Below are positions 47,131 to 56,069 of a stretch of 64,000 bases of DNA, piece by piece. The stretch is from positions 248,001 to 312,000 of the forward strand of contig NZ_WBWE01000003.1 of the NCBI RefSeq assembly GCF_008932435.1, read 5' to 3'. A model generated the notes under the pieces. The model worked only from the letters and a program-made list of their open reading frames with translations. It was not told where the DNA came from and ran no database searches. Numbering within the stretch: the first letter of the stretch is position 1; every line of letters begins with the position of its first letter. The position numbers and the translations under genes are program-made. Origin of the DNA: Brucella pseudintermedia. GTDB taxonomy: Bacteria; Pseudomonadota; Alphaproteobacteria; Rhizobiales; Rhizobiaceae.

Positions 47131-47433
47131 TGTTTTTATTCCTTTAATCGATCAGCAGCCAGCTCGCGATGTGTTAAACGAACACGCGCATGCACATAAA
47201 TCAAGCACCGGAGCGTGCAAAACCGATGCCCGACTGCAATTGCTGTGGAAAGACAACTGCTTCGCTATTCAGCTTCGGTTAACAGGATGGGAATCTTTGT
47301 GCAACCGTCAATTTCATTAGTCTCGTGCCAAATTCCAGCAGGGCTGATAATAGCGGGACTTCCAATATGACGCCGACCGCAGCATCCGGCAGGAAAACAA
47401 AGCTGCGAAGCCTCGCTGTCCCTGAGCTGTCGA
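47131..47433. other. trkA-hfq intergenic region
   Basis: 303 bp without a gene. It should hold the hfq promoter, but no box is clear. Confidence 0.4.
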
Positions 47434-48810
47434 TCAGAAGAACTCCAGACTGACACGGAACATCTGTTCCACGTGTTTTACCGCGTCGGACGTTGCGAAA
47501 ATGACGACGCGATCCTTGGGCTTGATCCGCACATCGCCGTTCGGACGGATGACCTGCCCGTCACGATAGATTGCGCCGATTCGCAGGCCTTCCGGCAAGT
47601 CGAGATCGCGCAGCGGCGCGCCGACGAGCGAGGATGTTTCCAGAGCCTCGGCTTCGATCAGTTCGGCCATGTCGCGATAAACGCTATAGACCGCACGGAT
47701 GCGGCCTCGCCGGACATGCTGGAGGATCTTCGAGATCGTGACCGCCTTCGGATTTATATAGGCGTCGATCCCCACCATATGGGTGAAATCCTGATAGGCA
47801 ACCGTATTGAGCAGCGCCATGTTGGACTTGCAGCCCAGCCGTTTCGCCATGATGCTCGACAGGATATTGACCTGATCCTGATTGGTGAGCGCGACCATCA
47901 GGTCGGCATCCTGAACATCTGCCTCCTGAAGCAGGTTCTGGTCGAGCGCGCTGCCGTGCAGCACCATGGTACGCTTCAACTGATCGGCAATGGCGAAGGC
48001 GCGCTCGTGCTCACTTTCGATCATCTTGACGCGCGTATGCCATTTGCGGTCCTCGATGGCCTTGGCGACATACAGGCCGATATTGCCGCCGCCTGCGATC
48101 ACGATGCGGCTGGCTTCCGGCTTCTCATGCCCGAACAGACCCAATGTGCGGCGGACCTGCTCGCGCGTCGTCACGACATAGGCCAGATCGCCCGCATTCA
48201 ATTCGTCTGAAGAACGGGGGATAAAGAGGCTGTCATTGCGCACCACGCCGACGACGGTTGCCGCAAGATCGGGAAACAGATCGGTCAACTGCTTCAGCGG
48301 CGTGTTGATGACCGGACATTCCTCAAGACATTCGATGGCAAGGCCGATGATCTTGTCGTCGGCAAAGCGCAGCACGTCCGTCGCACCCTGCAAGGCGATG
48401 CGCCGCAGGACCACCTCGCCCACTTCCAGCTCGGGCGAAATGATCACGTCGATCGGCAGGTTTTCGCGCAGGAAAAGATCCTGATATTCGGCCTTGAGAT
48501 AAGACTGGGCACGGATGCGGGCGATCTTGGTAGGTACGTTGAAAACCGAATGCGCCACCTGACAGGCCACCATATTGACCTCGTCGGACAATGTGACGGC
48601 AATGATCATATCCGCTTCGTCGGCGCCAGCGGCAGCGAGCACGTCCGGCTGCGAACCGTGCCCGACAAATCCACGGACATCGAGCGTGTCGCGCACGATC
48701 TCGATATGGCGGGCCGATGTGTCGATAACCGAGACGTCGTTCTCCTCGGCGGCAAGCCGCTCGGCTATGCCGTATCCGACCTGCCCTGCTCCGCAAACGA
48801 TTACCCGCAT
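47434..48810 (-). CDS. trkA: Trk system potassium uptake protein TrkA
   Basis: A 458-aa peripheral membrane regulator of the TrkH/TrkG potassium channel. Two tandem RCK domains each open with a nucleotide-binding loop (GAGQVGYGIAERLAAEENDV and GGGNIGLYVAKAIEDRKWHT). Length matches the full-length TrkA. 31 bp behind ntrX, so it may be co-transcribed with ntrYX. No trkH is in the window. Confidence 0.95.
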   Translation of the reverse strand: MRVIVCGAGQVGYGIAERLAAEENDVSVIDTSARHIEIVRDTLDVRGFVGHGSQPDVLAAAGADEADMIIAVTLSDEVNMVACQVAHSVFNVPTKIARIRAQSYLKAEYQDLFLRENLPIDVIISPELEVGEVVLRRIALQGATDVLRFADDKIIGLAIECLEECPVINTPLKQLTDLFPDLAATVVGVVRNDSLFIPRSSDELNAGDLAYVVTTREQVRRTLGLFGHEKPEASRIVIAGGGNIGLYVAKAIEDRKWHTRVKMIESEHERAFAIADQLKRTMVLHGSALDQNLLQEADVQDADLMVALTNQDQVNILSSIMAKRLGCKSNMALLNTVAYQDFTHMVGIDAYINPKAVTISKILQHVRRGRIRAVYSVYRDMAELIEAEALETSSLVGAPLRDLDLPEGLRIGAIYRDGQVIRPNGDVRIKPKDRVVIFATSDAVKHVEQMFRVSLEFF

Positions 48811-48841
48811 GACCGCTCCGTGCGCCCGAACCCTGCTTTCA

Positions 48842-50203
48842 TCATACGCCGAGAGATTTCAGTTTGCGATGCAGCGCCGAACGCTCCATGCCAACAAACT
48901 CCGCCGTGCGCGAAATATTGCCGCCGAACCGGTTGATCTGGGCGATCAGATATTCCTTCTCGAAACGCTCGCGCGCCTCGCGCAGCGGAAGCGCCATGAT
49001 GTGCTGGTCGGATTCCGTCGGCGCACGCGGCAGCGTGTCACCAATTTCAGCCGGAAGAAGATCAGCCGTCACTGGCGCTTCGGGATCGTCGCCGCGCGCC
49101 AGAATCATCAGGCGTTCGACATTGTTGCGAAGCTGGCGAAGATTGCCCGGCCAGCTATGCGCCTGCAAAACCGCCATGGCGTCGGAGCCGATCTTGCGCG
49201 GCTTGATGCCCGCCTGTTCGGCGATCTGCTTCATGAAATACTCGACAAGTGACGGAATGTCCTCGCGCCGGGCCGCAAGCGGCGGCACCTGCACCGGCAC
49301 CACCGACAGACGGTGAAACAGGTCTTCGCGGAACGTGCCTTCCGCGATCATGCCTTCGAGATTCTGCGCCGTGGACGAGATGATGCGCACGTCTACTTTC
49401 ACGCGCTTGGTGCCGCCCACGCGTTCAAACTGCTGGTCGACAAGCACGCGCAAAATCTTGTTCTGCGTCTCGCGCGGCATATCGGCCACTTCATCGAGAT
49501 AGAGGATGCCGCCATGGGCTTCTTCCAGAGCGCCCACCTTGCGCTCACCGCCGTCCATTTCGGTGCCGAAAAGCTCGATCTCCATGCGCTCCGGCGTGAT
49601 GGTCGCGGCATTGACCGTCACAAACGGCCCGTTGGCGCGGCTCGACTGCGCATGGATGGCGCGCGCGGCAAGTTCCTTGCCGGCGCCCGATGGGCCGGTA
49701 ATCATGATGCGGCTATTGGTCGGCGCGACACGCTCGATGGTCTGGCGCAGCTGGTTCATCGCCAGGGACGTGCCGATAAGCTCCAGATGATCGCCGCTGC
49801 GCTTGCGCAGGTTGGAAACCTCGCGCTTCAGCTTCGAGGTTTCAAGCGCCCGTTCCGCAATAAGGATCAGACGGTCCGCCTTGAACGGCTTTTCGATGAA
49901 ATCATAGGCTCCCCGACGGATTGCGGAAACGGCCGTTTCGATATTGCCGTGACCGGAAATCATCACGACCGGCAGTTCGGGGTGCTGTTTCTTGATTTCA
50001 TCAAGCAGCGCAAGGCCGTCCAGACGGCTGCCCTGCAGCCATATATCCAGAAAAACCAGCCGGGGAACGCGATCGTTGATCGCGGCGAGCGCACTGTCCG
50101 CATCGAAGGCCGTGCGGGTTTCGTGGCCTTCATCGCTCAAAATGCCTGCCACGAGTTCCCGGATATCCGCTTCGTCATCAACTACAAGAATATCGGCAGC
50201 CAT
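48842..50203 (-). CDS. ntrX: NtrX response regulator
   Basis: A 453-aa two-component regulator. The receiver domain has acidic DDEAD near the start and the phosphorylated Asp in FLDIWLQGSRLDGL. The AAA+ domain has Walker A GPSGAGKELAARAIHAQS and Walker B ILYLDEVADM, and a C-terminal HTH ends RTAEFVGMERSALHRKLKSL. Where sigma-54 activators carry GAFTGA, this has ELFGTEMDGGERKVGALEEA, so the sigma-54 contact loop is missing. It lies 1 bp after ntrY. The pair controls nitrogen and redox/oxygen responses in relatives. Confidence 0.95.
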   Translation of the reverse strand: MAADILVVDDEADIRELVAGILSDEGHETRTAFDADSALAAINDRVPRLVFLDIWLQGSRLDGLALLDEIKKQHPELPVVMISGHGNIETAVSAIRRGAYDFIEKPFKADRLILIAERALETSKLKREVSNLRKRSGDHLELIGTSLAMNQLRQTIERVAPTNSRIMITGPSGAGKELAARAIHAQSSRANGPFVTVNAATITPERMEIELFGTEMDGGERKVGALEEAHGGILYLDEVADMPRETQNKILRVLVDQQFERVGGTKRVKVDVRIISSTAQNLEGMIAEGTFREDLFHRLSVVPVQVPPLAARREDIPSLVEYFMKQIAEQAGIKPRKIGSDAMAVLQAHSWPGNLRQLRNNVERLMILARGDDPEAPVTADLLPAEIGDTLPRAPTESDQHIMALPLREARERFEKEYLIAQINRFGGNISRTAEFVGMERSALHRKLKSLGV

Positions 50204-50204
50204 A

Positions 50205-52487
50205 TCAAATCACCTGTCCAGCTATGTTCTTTTCGTCATTATCCGCATTGGTGCCAGCTTCGGCAGCAGGCGCCTGCGGAAAGACCATACGTATCATCGC
50301 GCCCCGTCCACCGTGGAAGTCCGGTGGCGCGTCATGCAATTCCAGATGCCCGCCATGATCCTCGACGATCTTGCGGACAATCGCGAGGCCAAGGCCGGTG
50401 CCTTTCTCCCGCGTCGTCATGTAAGGTTCGAGCAGCTTCTGGCGGTCGTCGCCCGGCAGGCCCTTGCCATTGTCGATCACATCGACAACCAGTTGCCCAT
50501 CCGCCTGATAGGAACGGATGAGGATATGCCCGCCATCGCGATCTTCCTTGGGAAGTCCGTCAATGGCTTCGCTGGCATTCTTGATGACATTGCCGAATGC
50601 CTGCCCGATCAGGCGGCTGTCGAACGAGCCGACCAGCTTTTCTGAGCCAAAATCGTTCTGGAAACGAATATCGCTGCGGCTGACTTCGACCAGGAAGGAC
50701 GCCTCGCGCAATGCCTCGCGCATGTCCATTAGTCGCATTTCCGGCTTCGGCATACGGGCAAAGGCGGAGAATTCATCGACCATGCGGCCGATATCGCCAA
50801 CCTGGCGAATGATCGTATCCGTACACTGGTCGAAAACCTCGCGATCCTCGGTAATCACCTTGCCGTAGCGACGACGGATGCGTTCTGCGGAAAGCTGGAT
50901 CGGCGTAAGCGGGTTCTTGATCTCATGCGCGATGCGGCGCGCGACATCCGCCCAGGCAGACGAACGCTGCGCCTGCACCAGATCGGTAATGTCGTCCACC
51001 GTCACCACATAGGAATGATCTTCGGATTCAGTATCCTCCACCGTCACCTGCACGTTGAAGGTGCGCGCCACGCCGCCGCGTGTCATGCTCACCTGTTCGC
51101 GGTGAACGGCGCGTCCTGTCGAGCGGGCGACCTCGAAAGCCTGACCGATCTCCGGGGCTATGCTGGTAAGGTTCCTGCCGACTGCATTTTCAGACGTGAC
51201 GCCGAACATATGTTCCGCCGAGCGGTTCAGGATGGAAATGCAACCGTCCGTCTCGATTCCGATAACGCCCGCTGTCACGCCAGAAAGCACGGCCTCGGAG
51301 AACCGGCGGCGCTCGTCAATCTGGTCCTTGGCGGAAATCAGTTCATTACGCTGGCTCTTAAGTTCGGCGACCATGTTGTTGAAAGTACCGGACAATGCGC
51401 CAACGTCTCCATCGGAGGTGCGCACCGGAACCGAAACGTCGAGGTTACCTGCCGCCACATCGTCGGACGCACCAATCAGCAGCCGGATCGGGCGCACCAG
51501 CCGGTCGGCGACGGCAATCCCGGTCCAGATCGCCGAAAGCAGAACGATAAGCGTCAGGCCGAAATAGAGCAGCGCAAAGGCGATCTGCGTCGGGATGCGG
51601 TTGGCGTCCATTTCCTGATAGCGCTTGGTATTGGCTTCCATCAGGCGCATGGCGTCGAGGATCTGGGAATCGACAGCACGGACCGTATAGAGATAGACGT
51701 CCGGTATCTCGCGCATCTTGATGATTGCGCCGACGAAATTACTGTTGCCGGGCGGAATGATGACGGGCTTGCCATCCGGCGCCGTTTTCAGCGCATCCTC
51801 GGTCGGCGGCGGCAGGCGATCCTCGACACCGGTATCGCTTTTGACGACCACAGCGCCGTTTTCACGCACCAGAAACGCACCGAGCAGACCGCGGCCACGC
51901 GCCTGCAGCGTCATTAGTTCTATGAAAAAATTACGGTCGAGACTGTAAACGGTGCGCTGCGCGTCCAGATCCTGCAACATCGAATAGGAGGTGCTTTGCA
52001 GGTTGAGCGCAGTTTCGCGGATATATGCAGTGGTCAGGCTCTGCGATGAGTTCACGATATCGCGCGTGTTGGTATCGAACCAGCGGTCGAGACCGAGGTT
52101 GAGCGTGACCGACGCAACGATTGCAACCACGATGGCGGGCACCGCAGCGATCAGAGAAAACAGCGCCACGATGCGGACATGCAGGCGCGACGCGGCCTTT
52201 CCAAGCCGCCGGGCCATGACGATACGGTAAACTTCGCGACAAATAAGCAGAATGAGGAACAGGATCAGTGCGACATTGATGATGACCAATGCCAGCGTCA
52301 CGGTCCGGTCCGGCGTGATCGGGGTAATGCCGATCAGAATTGCAAAGGAAATCGAAGCGGTAACAAGCGCCGAAATGACGGTGATAATGCCAGGCAGGGC
52401 CAGAAGCCTGCGCCCCTCGCCGCTTTGCGATGATGGTTTCTCGCCGTTCATGTTCGCCGTCAGATTCGCCGTGTTCATATTAACCAT
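50205..52487 (-). CDS. ntrY: NtrY sensor histidine kinase
   Basis: A 760-aa membrane kinase partner of NtrX. Four predicted N-terminal membrane segments bracket a periplasmic region, then a HAMP segment (ADRLVRPIRLLIGASDDVAAG), a PAS domain with GVIGIETDGCISILNRSAE, HisKA with phospho-accepting His in RRIAHEIKNPLTPIQLSAER, and HATPase_c with NVIKNASEAI and GTGLGLAIVRKIVEDHGG. I prefer ATG 52487 (GGGTAA upstream) to the longest frame at 52520. In many relatives ntrB-ntrC lie directly upstream; here they do not. Confidence 0.95.
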   Translation of the reverse strand: MVNMNTANLTANMNGEKPSSQSGEGRRLLALPGIITVISALVTASISFAILIGITPITPDRTVTLALVIINVALILFLILLICREVYRIVMARRLGKAASRLHVRIVALFSLIAAVPAIVVAIVASVTLNLGLDRWFDTNTRDIVNSSQSLTTAYIRETALNLQSTSYSMLQDLDAQRTVYSLDRNFFIELMTLQARGRGLLGAFLVRENGAVVVKSDTGVEDRLPPPTEDALKTAPDGKPVIIPPGNSNFVGAIIKMREIPDVYLYTVRAVDSQILDAMRLMEANTKRYQEMDANRIPTQIAFALLYFGLTLIVLLSAIWTGIAVADRLVRPIRLLIGASDDVAAGNLDVSVPVRTSDGDVGALSGTFNNMVAELKSQRNELISAKDQIDERRRFSEAVLSGVTAGVIGIETDGCISILNRSAEHMFGVTSENAVGRNLTSIAPEIGQAFEVARSTGRAVHREQVSMTRGGVARTFNVQVTVEDTESEDHSYVVTVDDITDLVQAQRSSAWADVARRIAHEIKNPLTPIQLSAERIRRRYGKVITEDREVFDQCTDTIIRQVGDIGRMVDEFSAFARMPKPEMRLMDMREALREASFLVEVSRSDIRFQNDFGSEKLVGSFDSRLIGQAFGNVIKNASEAIDGLPKEDRDGGHILIRSYQADGQLVVDVIDNGKGLPGDDRQKLLEPYMTTREKGTGLGLAIVRKIVEDHGGHLELHDAPPDFHGGRGAMIRMVFPQAPAAEAGTNADNDEKNIAGQVI

Positions 52488-52701
52488 GTTACCCAATAGC
52501 GTTGCATCTATGCAACGCATTGTGGCGAAAATGCAACGTTATTCTGTGCGTTAAGCCAACCGGAACATGGGAACACCGAAGCGGCCCAAGAAAGCCGCGT
52601 CTTTGAGGCTTTCAGGACTTCAATACGATGCGATTTCGCTGCATAAGAGCGCGCCAAATCCGGATTTCCGGGCTATGCGAAACCGGGAAGGATTCTCCGA
52701 C

Positions 52702-53286
52702 ATGCGGGACAACACGCTGGATTTCTACAATTCCAATGCGGTCGACTATGCGGATGACGGCAACATGCCGAACCCGAAACTATTCGACTTTCTGAAGCGC
52801 TGCACCCCAGGCGGGCGAATCCTGGAACTGGGAACAGGCTCTGGCACCGATGCCAGCGCCATTCTGAACGCCGGATTTCAGCTCGATGCGACGGATGGCT
52901 CCTCCGAACTGGCAGCGATCGCTTCGAAACGGCTCGGGCAGCCCGTCCGCACGATGATGTTTGACGAGCTTTCAGCGGTCGAGAAATATGACGGTATTTA
53001 CGCCTGCGCCTCGCTGACCCACGTGCCCAGGGCCGAACTTGGTCCTGTCATCGAACGCGTTCATGCTGCCTTGGTGAAAGGCGGGATTGTGTGGGCCAGC
53101 TTCAAGACCGGCGCGGCTGAAGGCCACGACGCGCTTGGCCGCTATTACAATTATCTATCGTCGCAAGAGTTGCAGGGCTATTGGAACGCCAACGGCTACT
53201 GGTCCGGCATCGAAATTGAATGCTGGACCGGCAGCGCCTTTGACAAACGTGTCACCGACTGGGCCGCAGTCGTAGCGGTGCGATAA
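52702..53286 (+). CDS. SAM-dependent methyltransferase
   Basis: A roughly 194-aa methyltransferase. Motif I is ILELGTGSGTDA, followed by DATDGSSELAAIASKRLG, then YDGIYACASLTHVPRAEL and GGIVWASFKTG. The start DNTLDFYNSNAVDYADDG is seen in related tellurite-resistance-type methyltransferases. ATG 52702 fits that start with AAGGA upstream; the frame is open from 52567. It is divergent from ntrY. Substrate unknown. Confidence 0.82.
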   Translation: MRDNTLDFYNSNAVDYADDGNMPNPKLFDFLKRCTPGGRILELGTGSGTDASAILNAGFQLDATDGSSELAAIASKRLGQPVRTMMFDELSAVEKYDGIYACASLTHVPRAELGPVIERVHAALVKGGIVWASFKTGAAEGHDALGRYYNYLSSQELQGYWNANGYWSGIEIECWTGSAFDKRVTDWAAVVAVR

Positions 53287-53301
53287 CCGCGAGGAACGGC
53301 G

Positions 53302-53799
53302 TCAGAAATTGAGCCGGGCCATTGCAAGGGAGTCGACAAATTCGCCAGCCCGGAAAGTATCTTGCCGACGTATGCCTTCCGAAACAAAGCCGAACTTTTC
53401 ATAAAGGCGGATTGCGGGAGCATTGTCGACGTAAACAGTGAGTTCAAGGCGTTTCAGACCAAGCCAGTTGTCGGCAATGTCGATCAGTTCGGTCATGAAT
53501 GCCGTGCCGATCCCCTTGCCGACATGATCGTCATGTATGCCCATGATGAGTGCTGCGCAATGACTCCGCCGTCCAGCGTGCCGGAGCAAACCAGCGTTTC
53601 CGACGATCTTGTCATTGATTGTCGCAACGATAACTGTCGATTCCGGTCCAAGAGACTCCAGCTACTTGCGTGTCGTCTCAAGGCGTTGAAACGGAATACG
53701 TAACGTACCAAACCGGAATCCCGGCATGTTCTGCAAATGGGTGAGACCTTCCGCATCTGCGGCTTCCACTGCGCGAATGACGAGATTTTCAGGCCGCAT
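53302..53799 (-). pseudogene. GNAT acetyltransferase broken by an amber codon
   Basis: Reading from ATG 53799 (GGAGAG upstream), one frame encodes a whole 164-aa GNAT enzyme except for a TAG at 53662-53664 (codon 46), after RLETTRK. Before it stands LVIRAVEAADAEGLTHLQN, after it ESTVIVATINDKIVGNAGL, then VGKGIGTAFMTELIDIADNW (the acetyl-CoA loop) and NAPAIRLYEKFGF, ending RLNF. One base change, most simply TGG to TAG, would explain it. Unless suppressed, no full enzyme is made. Substrate unknown. Confidence 0.8.
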
Positions 53800-54126
53800 T
53801 TGCTCTCCCGTGCCTTTTCAGTTCCTCACTATATTCAATTGGTCCACTGGCAAACATCCAGACATGCGGAGACCGGCTGGCGATTCTTATCGCAAACGCA
53901 GCCCTTGGCTGCAGAATAAGTTGCGATTGGCATATTTCCCCGGTCATATGAAGAAATATGAGCGAGCGCGACACTGGAAACCATCAGGCACAGTATTCGG
54001 TACATTTTGAACTCCCGTGCTTGGCAAGATCAGACATTGTCCTTGCCGGCAGGAAAATTCTCAATTCCAACAACCGCCTCATGTTTTTATGGAAGCACCG
54101 TTTGCGGTAACCATAACAGGCTGAAA
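53800..54126. other. Intergenic gap, no gene supported
   Basis: 327 bp between the GNAT pseudogene and the downstream side of the binding-protein gene. No ribosome site, RNA gene or clear repeat is seen. Confidence 0.4.
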
Positions 54127-54151
54127 GCAATGCCGCCTATGGCGGCATTGC
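54127..54151 (-). terminator. Terminator of the amino-acid binding-protein gene
   Basis: GCAATGCCGCC-TAT-GGCGGCATTGC, a perfect 11-bp stem followed by TTTC on the minus strand, 30 bp after the stop codon. Confidence 0.85.
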
Positions 54152-54181
54152 AAAGGTCGGACGGCCAGCGGCCTTTTGCAC

Positions 54182-54988
54182 TTATTTTTCAGGGCCGTAA
54201 GCGTCGAAATCAAAGTACTTGTCGTTGACTTCCTTGTACTTGCCGTTAGCGCGAATGGCCTTGATCGCATTGTTGAACTTTTCAACCAGTTCAGGCCTAC
54301 CCTTCTTCAAGGCAACGCCGACGCCAACACCGTGGATGTTGTCATCGGGCGGATAGGTGCCGACCATCTTGCAGCAGGCGCCATCCGGCGTCTTCAGCCA
54401 CTCGCTCAAGGTTACGCTGTCATCGTTGACGGCATCAAGGCGGCCGTTGGCCATGTCGAGGCGATATTCCTCTGCTGTCGGATAGGCCTTGATGGTGCTG
54501 TCGGTGAAGGCGTGTTCGGCATAATTCGCGTGGGTCGTGGAGACCTGAACACCGATCGTCTTGCCCGCCAGGTCTTCCTTGGTCACGCCCTTGATGTCGG
54601 TGTCCTTCGGCGCGGCGATCCCAGGCGGCGTGTTGTAGTATTTATTGGAAAAATCAACCTGTTTCTTGCGCTCTTCGGTGATCGACATGGAAGAAACATA
54701 AGCGTCGAACTTCCCGGCCTGAAGTGCCGGAATGGTGCCGTCCCACTCCTGGGTGATGAATGTGCACTCGGCCTTCATCTCCTCGCAAAGCGCCCGTGCG
54801 ATATCGACATCAAAGCCCGACAGAGAGCCATCCGGGTTGATGAAATTGAACGGCGGGTAAGCGCCTTCGGTTCCGATAATCAGTTTCAGCGGTTCTTCGG
54901 CGCTCGCAGCGCCAATTGCCAAACCACCTGTCGTGGCCACGATCCCCACCATCGAAGCTGCCACAGCGATACGCTTTATAACGCGCAT
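54182..54988 (-). CDS. Polar amino-acid ABC transporter substrate-binding protein
   Basis: A 268-aa periplasmic binding protein of the Lys/Arg/Orn/His/octopine group. The signal peptide is RVIKRIAVAASMVGIVATTG with cleavage after ASA near residue 30. The SBP_bac_3 domain shows LIIGTEGAYPPFNFINPDG, GFDVDIARALCEEM, AYVSSMSITEERKKQVDFS and TIGVQVSTTHANY. ATG 54988 has GGGAGGAA upstream. No permease or ATPase gene is near, so it is an orphan and must use a transporter encoded elsewhere. Confidence 0.9.
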   Translation of the reverse strand: MRVIKRIAVAASMVGIVATTGGLAIGAASAEEPLKLIIGTEGAYPPFNFINPDGSLSGFDVDIARALCEEMKAECTFITQEWDGTIPALQAGKFDAYVSSMSITEERKKQVDFSNKYYNTPPGIAAPKDTDIKGVTKEDLAGKTIGVQVSTTHANYAEHAFTDSTIKAYPTAEEYRLDMANGRLDAVNDDSVTLSEWLKTPDGACCKMVGTYPPDDNIHGVGVGVALKKGRPELVEKFNNAIKAIRANGKYKEVNDKYFDFDAYGPEK

Positions 54989-55512
54989 TCCAATTCCTCC
55001 CATTTCGTATTGGCTTTCCCGGAATTGATCTTCCGGTTCGGCCCCTTGCAAAGGGGAAGATTCACGCCGGCAACGCACATTGCCGACTCGTCATAATTTC
55101 TCCCCCGTTGTTATCATTAGATCGTTCGGCGCGGCTTGCACAATGTCTTTTCGTTTGGGCAGAACATCGATGTCGTGCTGGGACTGAGGCACAATTCTTC
55201 CATCAGGGATGGACAAGCAAAAACCTCAACAGATCGGTGTCGAAAACGCCTGCTCTTCCCTGACCATCTGCACGCCTGAAAGGATCCGCATGCGATGGAT
55301 AGCTTAGATCAACCATCCTTCGGTACAATGGCGGCAGTTGATGCCCTTTGTCCACGAGCGCTAGCTTTGGACTCCGCCCCTTTTTGGCCTACTTTCTCAA
55401 CGATGCGACGCGGGCCTGCTATCAAATGTCAAACCTGTAGCCCGGAATCCATTCGGCGTGCGGAGACAACTTCAGGAAGAATGATGGGACCGTACAAAAA
55501 TCGGCTTGCAAG
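54989..55512. other. Intergenic region before gtrA, no gene supported
   Basis: A short open frame (55295-55519) has an AAAGGA upstream but no family likeness and runs into gtrA. It may be debris of an earlier gene. Confidence 0.4.
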
Positions 55513-55893
55513 ATGCTGAAGCGTTTTCCTCGCTTTGCCGGCGGCTCCGCAATAGGGGCTGTCATCGACTATATCGTGACCCTCTGTTCAAGCCATTATC
55601 TGAATTTATATCCGTCTGTCGCGCTGGCAATTGCCATGGTTATCAGCGGATCTACGGTGTTTTTCTTCCACGTCCGCATCACATACGGAGACACAACGGG
55701 AAACCTGTTTCGGCGCTACGTCCTCTTTATGATTTGGACCTGCCTGATCTTCTTCTTGCGAGCGATTGTCTTGCAGGGTGGCCTGTACACTGGCCTGCCG
55801 CTTGCTGTCGTGTTACTCATTGCGCTTGCATTTGTCTCGATACTTAATTTTATCATTTCAACCGTTATCATTTTCGCAAAGAAACCGTCATGA
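55513..55893 (+). CDS. gtrA: GtrA family membrane protein
   Basis: A 126-aa four-helix membrane protein of the GtrA family, which helps flip polyprenyl-linked glucose across the membrane for surface sugar modification. The start FPRFAGGSAIGAVIDYIVT and the SGSTVFFFHVRITY block are typical. It overlaps the next gene by 4 bp (ATGA), the standard gtrA-gtrB coupling. Ribosome site is weak. Confidence 0.82.
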   Translation: MLKRFPRFAGGSAIGAVIDYIVTLCSSHYLNLYPSVALAIAMVISGSTVFFFHVRITYGDTTGNLFRRYVLFMIWTCLIFFLRAIVLQGGLYTGLPLAVVLLIALAFVSILNFIISTVIIFAKKPS

Positions 55894-56069
55894 GCGCCAG
55901 GACCCTCTGCATCATCATTCCGGTCTATAATGAGGCGGAAGGTTTGGCAGATTTGCTCGCCAAGCTTAACGTGATTGCTGACAGAACAGCTACCGAGTTT
56001 GGGATCGCCATCGAATTCATCTTTATCGACGATGGTAGCAGCGATGACAGTTTTACCCTGTTGTGTTGA
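55890..56069 (+). pseudogene. gtrB-type glycosyltransferase, cut off by an insertion sequence
   Basis: The start of a family 2 glycosyltransferase (MSARTLCIIIPVYNEAEGLAD, then FIFIDDGSSDDSF) is intact for about 56 residues, with the DDGSSD nucleotide-sugar motif. It then runs into the IS left end at 56064 and stops at 56069. The rest of the gene is not found on the far side of the IS, so it was lost. gtrA is therefore left without its partner here. Confidence 0.85.

Noticed and set aside
55295-55519. 74-aa frame before gtrA
   Set aside because: An AAAGGA lies upstream, but the sequence has no family likeness and overlaps the gtrA start.
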